Below, in pieces: positions 1-10,003 of a DNA stretch of 64,000 bases. Under the pieces are notes generated by a model. That model was given only the letters and a program-made list of their open reading frames with translations. It searched no databases and was not told the origin of the DNA. Location: contig CM041465.1 in NCBI GenBank assembly GCA_023213395.1, positions 17,856,001 to 17,920,000 of the forward strand. The letters are read 5' to 3'. Source of the stretch: Cycas panzhihuaensis (Eukaryota > Cycadophyta). The position numbers and the translations under genes are program-made. Position 1 is the stretch's first letter. Every line of letters starts with the position of its first letter.

Positions 1-2
1 AG

Positions 3-398
3 TTCAGACACTACTTGCTCGGTAACACCACCAAGGTGATCATTCAATCTGATCCCTTGCGATACTTGCTAACTCATTCGGATTTAACGGGTAGGGCTGG
101 TCATTGGGCCATCCTACTCTAAGAATTCGATCTCCATATCATTAACTGGAAATCAAAGAAGGGAATGATAGTGGCCGAGCAACTCGCGGACGCCCCTATC
201 CCTAACTTCTTTGGTCCTCCTATTGATGACTCTCTCCCCGATGAGTCTATCCTGACGATTCAGGGAGCCTCTCCCCATCCACTCATCGACAATGAGTGGT
301 ATGGTGACATAGTGCGGTATCTTACACAGCAGCAATACCGCCCCGATGGCAGTAGCAAAGTTAGATATCGTATCCAGACTTCTGCCAGGTAATAACTC
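3..398 (+). pseudogene. E1 pol: RNase H C-terminal part and tether to integrase
   Basis: The frame starting at base 3 reads FRHYLLGN then QSDPLRYLL, the C-terminal part of the Ty3/gypsy RNase H that follows RT, and then an AEQLADAP segment typical of the RNase H to integrase junction in plant Tat elements. The reading begins almost where E2's copy breaks off, so the two are complementary fragments of one pol type. In-frame stops lie at 120-122 and 390-395; the first can be explained by CAA to TAA. The frame is otherwise unbroken into integrase. The product would degrade the RNA strand of the RNA/DNA hybrid during reverse transcription. It is dead in this copy. Confidence 0.85.
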
Positions 399-1541
399 CT
401 CGTGGATGAGGTATTATACAAGAGGTCCTTCGATGGGATCCTCCTCCGCTGCATCACTACTGACGAAGCCGACTAGGTACTTCGCGAATGCCAGTACAGT
501 ATTTATGGAGGTCACTTTGGGGGCCAGTCTATGGCTCAGAGGATCCTTCGCATGGGTTATTTCTGGCCATCCCTCTTTAAGGATGCTCACGCCTTTGCTC
601 TGAAATGTCGGCAATGTCAGGAACACACCAACATTTACCATGTGCCTTCCGAGGCCCTGCATCCCATTGTTTTGCCATGGCCTTTTGCTCAGTGGGGACT
701 AGACCTCATTGGGGCTATCTCCCTGCCTTTGTCGTTGCAACACAAGTTTATCTTGACTGCCATGGAGTATTTTACCAAATGGGCGGAGGCCATTCCCTTG
801 ATCACTACCCCTGGTAAAGCGATTGCTACATTCATTTACCAGCACATCATTTGCTGTTTTAGAATTCCGGACGTCCTAATCACTGACAATGGAACTTCTT
901 TCTGTAATAAGGAGATAGATGAGCTTTGTGAGAAGTTTAAAATTTCTCACAAGACTTCCTCCCCTTACCACCCTCAGGTAAATGGCTAAGTGGAGTCTTT
1001 TAATAAGACTCTTGTCAACATCCTCAAGAAAACTGTTGCTCAATCCCAAAAGGATTGGCACCTTTAGTTGCCCTCCACCTTGTGGACTTACTGCACCTCT
1101 ATCCGTTCTGCCACGGGAATGACCCCGTTCTCCCTAGTCTACGGTATTGAGGCGGTACTCCCGCTGGAGGTGGAGATTCCTTCCTTGCGAGTCTCCCATC
1201 GAGGTTTCATCGACGACGAGTCAATCCATCAGGCTCGCCTACTAGACCTCGAAGCTTTGGATAAGAGATGCTTAGCTGCTTATCAGGCTAACCTGGCATC
1301 CAAAGCCTGCTCACAAAGGGCCTACGATAAACATCTTCATTCCCGCCCTTTGCTTCCTGGGGACTACGTCCTTAAGCTCAAGTATCTCCATGACCGCTTG
1401 ACCAAGTTCAAACCCTGATGGGTCAGTCCTTTCGTCATTATCGAATCCCTCGATAATGGTGCCTATAGGATAGCCACCCTAGAAGGGCTTGAATTCGAGA
1501 AAGCTGTTAATGGGAAATTCCTTAAGAAGGTTTATGCATGA
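399..1541 (+). pseudogene. E1 pol: integrase (DDE, HHCC finger)
   Basis: The same frame continues as integrase, which would insert the cDNA in the nucleus. The zinc-binding region ends in KCRQCQEH; the first histidine of HHCC seems replaced (ECQYS where EVHEG is usual). The core shows D1 in GLDLIGAI, D2 in LITDNGTSF and the glutamate in VESFNKTL. The C-terminal part ends KFLKKVYA with a natural stop at 1539-1541. Premature stops at 474 (TAG), 987 (TAA), 1065 (TAG) and 1416 (TGA) are each one C-to-T change from CAG, CAA, CAG and CGA. There is no frameshift over more than 1.1 kb, so loss is by point mutation only. All three catalytic residues survive. Confidence 0.92.
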
Positions 1542-2279
1542 TCTTTCGGCAATATCTTCGCCCTGCTCCGAAATGAGCCTAAACTACCATCTTAGGTTGT
1601 CCCCATTCTTCCCAACCATGGGTAGAATGGCAATTTAAGATGGATCCTTCTCCTTCTTTCCAGTTCCTTCCACGAAACTCACGTTCTCGTACCCTCTCGG
1701 GAACTTTTATCATCTTGCTTAGGCATTCCCCAATCAAGAAGACGCTTAGGAGCATCGTCGCTCATCTTTCCTGTCTGTTGTTTCCTTCGCATATTCTGCT
1801 ATGCTCTTCTGTAGACGTGTATGCCGCTCTATCCTCTAACCTCACACCTCTCTGTCGTCTTCACTCACGACATGTGTGTGTGCTCCTATTAGACATATAG
1901 CCATACATGGAAGGAAACATGTGCATCATACAACAAAATATTCATAACATAGAATATCTACAGCATAACATTTACAACCAACAAAATAAACATATATGTC
2001 ATCCACACATGATACATCATACACAGCATCTCATATCCAAACGGGGTTCTAATTACCTCGTGTATATATATACATCCAAAAATCATGTCATATCATACAT
2101 CTGGGAAGCCAGTGTCCTTGCAGGGGGGTACAATCATATGGTCCTATATATGACCCCACAGGCCGTGCTTTCCCTGTCAAAATCATATGTACATATCCTA
2201 CTCTCTTTGCCCACTCACGGGTACTATCTCCTGGTCTCTGTGATCCCTCTCCTGGGGACCACATGCCTATGAGGCTCCT
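1542..2279. other. E1 spacer between integrase and antisense PMD gene
   Basis: This holds no convincing frame. The stretch from about 1580 (cctaaactaccatctta) to about 2040 is clearly related to 37077-37590 in E3, which is how E3's internal deletion can be placed. The AT-rich part (1905-2040) lies just beyond the 3' end of the antisense PMD frame and could hold its polyadenylation signals; that is inference. Confidence 0.6.
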
Positions 2280-4095
2280 CCTAGGCCTCCGCGAGCTACC
2301 TGCCTCACTCTCCTTGTCTTGCAGTCATCTCGGGGTCATCGCTGCCGTGTGGGTATGCATCCTACTCCGGCTCGACCTCGACACCATCTGCACTACCAGA
2401 TGATCATATTGGGCCTCAATATGATCCCTCTCTCCTCGGAGTGCTTCCTCCGCCACCCTGAGACACTCTATGATTCTTCTTTGGGTCTACTCTCGGCATC
2501 TCACTTTGCTCCGCCCTGTGCCTCTAGAGCCTCCACCCATCCACGTAGCTCGTCCCTCTCGCATCTCACATCATCCCTCTCCTGCTGCAGTCGTCCCCAG
2601 GATGTCACGTGCTCTTGGGACTCTACAGCCCATATGTCTCTCGCCCTCACCAATGGGGTGAATGCCTCTGTGTAGGCATCTGCCGCTCTAGGCTCATCTC
2701 CTGCCTAGATGGGCGATTACCCCTCCGCATATACCTAAGCGAATATCTCCCTCACCACAGCCTCTATCAGTCTCCAGATCTCCACTGCACCTGCTAATAC
2801 AATATGCCATGTGTCAGTGTGCATCTCACCATATACCATGATCAAACTAAACCAAACATCTATCTGAATGCCAAACGACTCTGGAAAAGGTTAGTTCTCA
2901 CCTGCTGTGGCCGCCGGCTCCTCTGGTCACGCAGCATCCTCCTCTCTCGGCTCTCCACTAGTTGCAGGTGCCTCATCCTCTGGCACCTCCTCTGCCTGGG
3001 CCTCCCTCCTCGCAGGGGCGGGCCCAACTCTCGTCCCTCCGGATCCCATCACGATCCGCAGCCTGCAGGCCCTGGTCATGGGTCCCCTGCTCTCGTTCTA
3101 TGCTCCTGACGGGCCTGCCTCTCCTCTGACAGCCCCGGATGGACCCTTTGCACCTCCTCCTGTCCCTGAGGGACCTGCCTCCCCTGCAGGTCATGACGGG
3201 CTGGCCCCATCATCTCCATCATCTCCACCATCATCACCTGCGGGCACTCCTGCTCCACCCGCCTCATCGTCACTATCCCACCTCACTGTCCTATAAGGCT
3301 CTGCTACATAGTCTGGTAGGGTGAGGAGGACTAGTGACGTAGCCTCCACTGATCATCAGACATGGGCCCTGTCCTCATCCCCCTCGGTAAAGCGCCACCT
3401 GTGGACCATCAGGGCCCGCTCTATAATGGGGTGTGGTCCCCTCGCTGGTGCCACCGCTGCGAAATGATCAAAAAACCAACACTGCAGTAGTGTGTTGTAT
3501 GATAACCCACCTCTGCTGGTCATCCTGATAGTGTTTAGCTAGGCGACGAGGTTCGCCGCTATTAGGGTCACCTAGTTCATCCTCTCGCTGGCCTCGTAGC
3601 GGCGAACTGCATCCAACCATCCACCTGGTATCTCCCTATAGTTCTGCTTCTGGGAAATCTGGAACAGAACACATAGTATAACTAGTTTCCTCACCCGAGG
3701 AATCCCTGACATCAGTACAGTCTGGAGGGGGGCTCCCCTCCACTCCCATCTATCAGCTCCTATAAAGAACAGGGCTGCCTCCCTGTGTGTTGCCTCAGTG
3801 CTAGGCAGTGTCCCCAGTCCCATCGGCCTCCACATGGCCGTACTCCCGATATCGCGATATCTCTTGGAGTGACCATCACATCACCTACCTGTGGTAGGTG
3901 GAACACATGTCTCCTCCTGTCCCAATGGGATATTATGTCGACCAACAACCTCTGATTTGATGCATACTAAGGTGTCTTGAGGGCCTTATATAGGCCACAC
4001 CTTTGCAGGATCTCCCTGTCCTCCTGTGACGCCATCTCCATATAACTCAACATGGCCATACCCATGTTCTCGTGGTTATCTACTGCGATGACAGC
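2280..4095 (-). pseudogene. E1 antisense plant mobile domain (PMD) gene
   Basis: Read on the minus strand, opposite to the element, the frame begins after a likely 3' splice site (cag at 4098-4096) with AVIAVDNHENMGM. It continues LQRCGLYKALKTP, then RRRHVFHLPQVGDVMVTP (about 3930-3870), the signature of the plant mobile domain found in MAIN/MAIL1-like proteins and in many plant transposons. After a frameshift near 3850 come LPSTEATHREAALFFIGADRW and, nearer the C-terminus, SYNTLLQCWFFDHF. The tail has a Gly/Asp/Pro-rich linker (about 3290-2900) and a charged coiled-coil-like segment (about 2620-2500, RLQQERDDVRCERDEL). The 2280 end is approximate. Stops and a frameshift make it a pseudogene. 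PMD function in transposons is not settled; I infer an accessory or captured gene. Confidence 0.8.
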
Positions 4096-4400
4096 CTGTT
4101 CACACCAAAAAATAATTCAAGTTAGCTTCACGTTAGTCACTATCATCCCTCACTCTCTCAAAACTCTCTCTGCCTGAGATTTGGGGCTCTTTTGGCCCTT
4201 GTATTTATTTTTCTCCTTTTCTGCCTTCGTACCGCACCAAAATTAGCGGTACCGCTAAGTCTGGCAGGGTCCCGCGGCGATCAGGTCCTACGGTAATGAT
4301 TGTGGCACCGCGATCATTACCACGGTACGAACAATGATCCCCAAAATGGGGGATTTCTGCCCCAAAAAATAAAAAAAATTCTTCTGGTGGACCCCGCGGG
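4096..4400 (-). promoter_or_regulatory. E1 PMD upstream region: inverted repeats, TATA-like box, splice acceptor
   Basis: Three inverted repeats lie in series: a perfect 16-bp palindrome TTAGCGGTACCGCTAA (4243-4258); 9-bp perfect arms at 4292-4300 and 4313-4321; and 6-bp arms at 4337-4342 and 4349-4354. On the minus strand they are followed by an AATAAATACA TATA-like box (about 4213-4204), then a branch-point-like GCTAAC and a pyrimidine-rich gtgtgaacag acceptor directly before the PMD frame. E2 has the same order with different arm sequences, so pairing seems kept while sequence drifts. I infer a promoter plus a 5' intron; the donor is not identified. Confidence 0.55.
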
Positions 4401-4755
4401 ACCCACTGGGACTAGGGCTCCCTAATGCCCAGGTCCCTACCTCTTCTGGTCGATTCGGACTCAGGAGGCCTCTGATTGCCCATAAGGGGCACTAAAAATC
4501 ACATGAAACTACAAAAAAGCAATGAATTTTGAACTTTGAAATGGGTTGGGTTTAGTGATATCCACTCACTGGATCCGGTCTCACTATCGCCATGTCATCC
4601 TATCGGTCGCGCTGGCTCTCTCCGCTCTCCGATCTGATGGTCTGATCTCTCTCTACGTGCCTCCAAAGTTGGGTGGCACTCTGCTACGTAAGGGAATGGC
4701 TCTAGTTTCGTATGAGAGACAGTGAAAATGAATCCATTTTCCCGTTTGATTTCCT

Positions 4756-4763
4756 TATATAGG
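4756..4763 (+). promoter_or_regulatory. E1 TATA box facing aRNH
   Basis: TATATAGG sits in cctTATATAGGcgggg, about 520 bp before the aRNH start. E2 has the same box at 18914 with conserved flanks, about 530 bp before its aRNH. This suggests aRNH has its own transcript, divergent from PMD. Confidence 0.5.
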
Positions 4764-5175
4764 CGGGGGTCCCAACGGGCACTTCCTCCGTTTTTGGCCC
4801 CGCGACAGTTGTTAAGACTGTCCTATTTCCCTGATTGCCTTTGCCTTCTGGCCCTGTCACCTATTGTGCTCTATTGATACCCTTTTTTCCCTCCCTTATA
4901 AGGGCATTTATGGCGCCTCATTATCGCACTTTTGCGAAGGCCCTTTTGCATCGTTTTGCGCGCTACTCCCGTGCATGCCCGAGTTTATACTCGTTTGGCT
5001 CGTTTCGTCATCCTGGACTCATTTTTGCAGCCATTTCTCCCTCTTGGGGTCCCCAAAGGGAATGCTCCCTCGCCTGGGGGCATGTTTCACTTTTTGAAGC
5101 GACCTTTTGGCTCCCCAGGAGGCTTTTTCTTCTGACCACTCTCTACCGGTGATTGGATTGCTTGCTCTCCCCCTG

Positions 5176-5263
5176 GGTAACCTTATTGCTAGGTCCTCCT
5201 ACCCTTCGTGACCACTTTTTTGCTTACCTTTCGAGTGTTGCTTTCATTATCTATTGACTACTA
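5176..5263 (+). other. E1 possible small intron just before aRNH
   Basis: A G/GTAACC donor-like site near 5176 and a conserved acceptor (ttgactactag) near 5263 would frame an intron of roughly 88 bp with a T-rich 3' end. E2 has the matching acceptor tttgctacag before its aRNH, but its donor has changed to GATAACC. This is inference from sequence only. Confidence 0.35.
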
Positions 5264-5279
5264 GGATTTTGTGTCACCC

Positions 5280-5702
5280 ATGTCCATCTACATCTTTACC
5301 GACGGTGGAAGCCATGGTAATCCTGGACCTTCTATCGCTGTATGGATTCTCCGCAGCCCCTCTGGACATGATCTCCTCTACTCTGGGATCTTCCTCCCAG
5401 AGGCTACTAACAACGAAGCTGAATATACATCTATTATTGAAGCCCTTACTGATGCTCTCTGTTTCCATCATGGATCCATTGTTCTACTTTGTGACTCTCA
5501 AGTTGTAGTGTCTTATCTCACCCAAGTTTACCAGGTGCGATGCCCTCACTTGAGAACTCTTGCTTCTGCTGCCAGATCTCTCCTAGCCCACTTCTCTTCC
5601 GTCGATATCTAGCATATCCCTTGGGCCCTCAATGCTGAGGCAGATAGTCTCATTCACCTCATCCTTGAGCGCCGCCTTCCTCTCCTTGCTGACTGTCCCT
5701 GA
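5280..5702 (+). pseudogene. E1 archaeal-type RNase H (aRNH)
   Basis: From ATG 5280 the frame reads MSIYIFTDGGSHGNPGP, the first catalytic aspartate strand of archaeal/plant-type RNase HI. It continues with ATNNEAEY (catalytic Glu), LLCDSQVVV (second Asp) and, after an in-frame TAG at 5610 (CAG to TAG), NAEADSL (last Asp). All four acidic residues are present. The length, about 140 residues, fits a single RNase H fold. A second RNase H besides the RT-linked one is a known mark of Tat-clade Ty3/gypsy elements. It lies downstream of integrase with its own upstream TATA box. One stop breaks it; a further TGA ends it near 5700. Confidence 0.88.
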
Positions 5703-6099
5703 GGCTTGTCTGGCCCTCCAGTTACCCAAGCCCCAGGCCGCCTTACACTTTGCTTTGTGATCCGTTCGCGCCTCCGAAACCTGGCTACTAATGAGGTAAA
5801 ACTATGGTGCCTACCCTTTACTTGCTCTTTCACTTAATCATGCATGCTCTTCCACATCTTTTGTGGTGGGGGCAGCCCCCTCACCTTTCTCATTTTTCGA
5901 GTCAGTTCCCAGGTGGCTCATAGGCAACCCCTATGTTGTCTCCACCAGCTTCGTATCCAGCGTTCGCCCACGACACTCGCCGGCACCCTTGCCTACTGTT
6001 ATGATCTTGATTGACATATCTATATACACATGTGCTACTGACAATTGTGTTGCCAACATTCACCATCGCACCAAGCTTCCAAGCGGCGAGGCTCTGCTG

Positions 6100-6110
6100 C
6101 CAAGGGGGAG
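6100..6110 (+). other. E1 polypurine tract
   Basis: CCAAGGGGGAG directly abuts the TGTTTCCC start of the 3' LTR and would prime plus-strand DNA synthesis. E2 has ccaagggggtag at the same place. Confidence 0.85.
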
Positions 6111-8799
6111 TGTTTCCCGGTTTCCGGGAATGGATATGGAATCACTGACTTAGGTAAGTGCAGGTATGCTTCTCGCCTTATCATCGCTTTCATTTGATGA
6201 GTGTTTGCTTCCATGTCTGCATGTGTGTGGCTTTGTAAGTGACTTTGTCTTCGTCTATACTTATTTTAGCCTATGACGATTATAGCAGGGGCACACTCCC
6301 AACGAGTGTGGCACCCTGGTGGCCACCCCACTTCCCGCATCTTCCCTCCTCGCTCCAAGATCTACTCGGTTTGCACCACTTCTGCCCGTGTGATGACCCG
6401 TCATCGTTTGGGTGATTTGCCACAGTGTTTGAGCCCTATTTTTGCTCTTTTGGACCCGTTTGTTGGCTTGTGTACCCCCGGGTGGGTGTCTTAGCTCCCT
6501 ATTGGCTCGTTTTGTCATCTGCCCCTTTGACTGGGTGGCGAACCTATTTTGCCTCTGGGTTGATCTGGAGATTTCGTGGTACCAGGAATATCTCTGTGAT
6601 CTGCGGATATTCTATATATGTTGTTCCTACTTGTTTTTTAAAATCTGTCGTGGCAATTTCGCATTTATTGCAAAACTGCCACGTGTCTCACGACTTAACT
6701 CACTCCCTGTCGTGCCCTAATCACTTGCTTTAAGGTTTGGGTTGGGTACTTAAGGCATGATCTACTCATTTTTGAGAACTTTTGGCTCACTTTTTGGATT
6801 GCTCCTCAAGTAAACCACGTTGTGCTTTGCTCTTCTCTGCTACCTTGCTGCTACCACAGGACCTGTGTCTCTCCTACAATGCCCAGCTCCCCTTTAATGT
6901 AGCTAGGACATCTTCCCAGCCCCTCACACACCTTGGAGAGGGCCCCTTGGAGAGATTTCAGTAGATTCTTGTCCCGGGCAGTCTTCAAGTGTTCCAAGTG
7001 CAGGTGTTCTCCTTCCAACTTCGCTAGTAGGGTCCCAAACCTGCTACACCACAGTCCTGGGCTGATTTCTCAGCCTCTCCTTTCCAGCCCTTGGCTAAGG
7101 CAAGCACCTTTCCTCTTCCACTCAGGTATTTATTGATTTGAGTTGTTTCTCTTGTGATATTGATGCCCTATCTTGTTTGTTTCTTGCTTGTCTTTGTGAG
7201 GGTTGTTTTCCTCTTTTCATTGGGTTGTTCTACCTCTGTTATAGTGCCTCTTACCTATGTTTATTGCTCAAGGCAATGGTAGTGAGGGTTGACATAGGAT
7301 TTAGGAAGGAGCTGGGTGGATTCCGCACCACCTTCCATGCTCCTCAAGTGGCTTTAAGCCCCCCAAATCTTCCCTCTTACCTCGTGCTGCCCTTGGCTCT
7401 TAAACGAGGGTTTGTTGGCCCTTTCTTAGCCACTGAAATCAGCGCTGTCACATGTTGCAGCACTGGTTTGAGGGCTTAGTCTTAGGTCCAGGCAACTTAC
7501 ATAAGTCCCGACCGCTTGTCCTTGTCTAACTTTTTTCCCGGTAGGCCAGTTTGCTCTACATAGCACCCCAGTTTGCCGTAGGTCTTCTTGGCTCCTTTTC
7601 ACCCCCTTGTTACTATTTCCAGCCATCTCTCTTGGCCTTGCCCTCACTTCCTTGTGGCTTTTGGGGGGAGGTTAGGGTGTTCTTTGTGGGAGGTGGGCCA
7701 CTCCGAGGCTTACCGGTTACTTTCCTTTCGCTTTAGTTGCCCTCTTTTACATACTATCATCATTGTGTTGATGCTAACATATATGTGTTTAAGTTTATAT
7801 TTGTATTACATAGACATGTATTATTAGGATCTCATCATTGCATGTTAGTACCCTTTCTTCGGAAAGGGGGAGGGTGCCGTTGCTTGCAGGTGCTTGGAGA
7901 GCGCAAAAGGTATTTTCCGCTCGTTCCATTGCCAGTGAGTGCTCCTACGCATGTTGTACTTTCATACTTCCTTAGTCGCTAGTATTTGATTCTTTTCTTC
8001 CTTGGTATTGCACTTTGGTATTTTTCTGGGGAAGGTAAGGGAGCCCCTCTTCCCAATCTGCCATGACGCCTCGCATCTGATGCACCTCATGGAGTAGTTC
8101 AGTATCCCTCAGGAGGGCCTTCATCACGCACGTCTCCGGTCCAAGTGCACGCCTCACTCCATCCTACTACTCCTTCCTTTTGAATTCTTTCTTAGTAATT
8201 AACACATTGGAGATCAAAAGGGAAACTAAACTTTACTTTCAGTTTATGCTTTACTTGTTTTATTGCATGTATCTCTGCTACCCATAGGAAAAGGTCATAG
8301 GAACCGCTCCTTTTCACCTTTCCTCTCTGTCTTAGCTGTGCGAGCTTCTTGCCCATCTATATTACTCATATGCCTGGTTAGTTTGCTTAAGCATACCTTG
8401 ATCCATCTTCTCGGATCATTCCTCTTACTTTCATTTGGTTCCTCGCTTTGCCGGATAACCAAAGTGACCCCGACTATAGGGCAGTCGCTTACCTATCCTT
8501 CTTCGTTTCCCGTTGCTTTAGGGGAACCACGAAACTCCTCCCTTTCCTTAGCCATCCAAGGGTGGGAGGATCCTCCTCTTAGGTTAACCCAGGCTAACCT
8601 TACGCCTCCTCACCCCTTGTTTGAAGTGGTGGAGGATCACCCTTTGGTAGCCACATTCCATTGCAGGTCCCGAACTCGTGCTCCGGCGCACAGGGTGCCC
8701 TGCGTGGTAATTACCCTACTTATAGGTCTCTTTTTCGATCACATTATCACCCGCTCTTACCACACCTATTTAGTTAGGTAGCTATCTCATAGACGTTCA
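6111..8799 (+). repeat. E1 3' LTR (about 2.69 kb)
   Basis: The LTR starts TGTTTCCCGGTTTCCGGGAA, an inverted repeat (cccgg/ccggg) also seen at the starts of the other Tat LTRs. Inside are a tggtacca core (6577-6584) and 7-bp arms GAATATC/GATATTC (6586-6592, 6606-6612) upstream of the likely promoter. A conserved AAG/GTAAGG splice-donor-like site lies at 8032-8040. The end at 8799 is inferred from alignment and gives CA as the terminal bases. Confidence 0.8.
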
Positions 8800-10003
8800 T
8801 CCATGGACCTATTAGGTAAATATTAAAACTAGTTAGTCCCATGACCTACTAAAGAATGAATAAATAACCTAATGGTAATGACTGCATCAATAATGTTAAT
8901 TTTTTATATATTAGAGAAAATTTCTTTAAGTATTTTTTTCCCCAGTCATTAAACCATTTCCAAAAAATCTTAGGCATACATCCTAATCCTTATTTATTAT
9001 ATCATAAATATTATTATCCAAATCTAGAGGATCATTAATCATTCATGGTAGAATTTCCTCTTCAATAACCCTTCTTTGCTTTTCATAGGATCTTTTCTAT
9101 GAAATATTAAATCGATCATTATTCTTTATTATGTCAATATCTTAAATAGCTTGTCTTTTATGTAATGGAGGCCAAAGAGCTTCCACATTTTCCCATATAT
9201 TTATTTAATAAGACCTTCTATTCTAAGCTCTAGTGAGCTTGACAAATCCTCCCCAGAAGCCTCGATCCTTCTAAGAATATGTAAAGGGCCTTCTATGTTG
9301 TGAGTCCAACCTTTATTTTCAAAGAACAAAAACAAGAAGTACTATACAAAGAAATGATAGAATATGTATATACAAGCTTGAATTAAAAAATAGTTTAGAT
9401 TATTTAGTCCCCAGTATAGTTACTAATGTTGTTTGTTACAACTACTTGAAAATATTCCTTATGCTTAGTCCAAGGCACCCTATGAATTATTGGTGTTCGT
9501 GTTTGAAAGGCTTATCATAAGGGCAATATAGAACTCTTAGGTAGATTAAACCATTATAAAGGAATAATAGACCCTATAAAATCTAGTTTATTAGAGATAG
9601 GCTCAACCCATGTACTTTCTATTACATGAATCCAATAGCACTATGGGTTAATGTCTTTATAATCCTAAGTATAACTAGTACGTAAATACCTCTAGTGAAG
9701 TGATGTCCTAGACATAATGAAGAAAAGAAAACAAAGGTGTTAACACCATGTCAAACTTGCTTGTGGTTACAAGTTGCTATCCTCTCATAAAATCTTTCAT
9801 TAACATCAAGATATGAAATAAAAGAAAGGAATTGTATGCCCTAAGTAACCTAAAACTAACCAACACAATGTGATCGATATATCCTAGCATACGTTGATAT
9901 AATCCTTAATAATAGGTTTCAAGGAAATTATAAAAGAAGACTCTTAATACATAATGGACCTAAATATAGAATAACTCTCTAATATTAAATAAAACAACAC
10001 ATC
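8800..10003. other. AT-rich unannotated DNA between E1 and E2
   Basis: Both strands are dense in stops, with no domain motif, long repeat or RNA gene that I can recognise. The last five bases (ACATC, 9999-10003) are the left target-site duplication of E2. Confidence 0.6.
9999..10003. repeat. E2 left target-site duplication ACATC
   Basis: ACATC directly before the 5' LTR is repeated at 22996-23000 directly after the 3' LTR. Confidence 0.92.

Larger units (their letters stand above)
1..8799 (+). mobile_element. E1: Tat-lineage Ty3/gypsy retrotransposon, 3' portion
   Basis: This is the downstream part of a long Ty3/gypsy element; its 5' LTR, gag, protease and RT lie left of the window. Seen in order are the end of RNase H, integrase, a spacer, an antisense PMD reading frame, a hairpin-rich promoter-like region, a sense archaeal-type RNase H, a polypurine tract (6100-6110) and a 3' LTR starting TGTTTCCC at 6111. 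The extra RNase H and the reverse-strand gene between integrase and 3' LTR suit the Tat clade (Ogre/Tat/Retand group). The LTR end at 8799 (gacgttca) is inferred by alignment with the gcgtttca and gcatttca ends of other copies. No target-site duplication can be tested. Confidence 0.9.

Noticed and set aside
2907-3296. Pro/Ser-rich plus-strand frame of 129 codons
   Set aside because: It is the complement of the Gly/Asp-rich linker of the antisense PMD gene; only the minus strand aligns with other copies.
4835-5152. Plus-strand frame of about 105 codons before aRNH, with a similar one in E2 (18881-19537)
   Set aside because: Similar in both copies, but the best frame differs between them and no domain is seen; more likely a transcribed leader or exon of aRNH.
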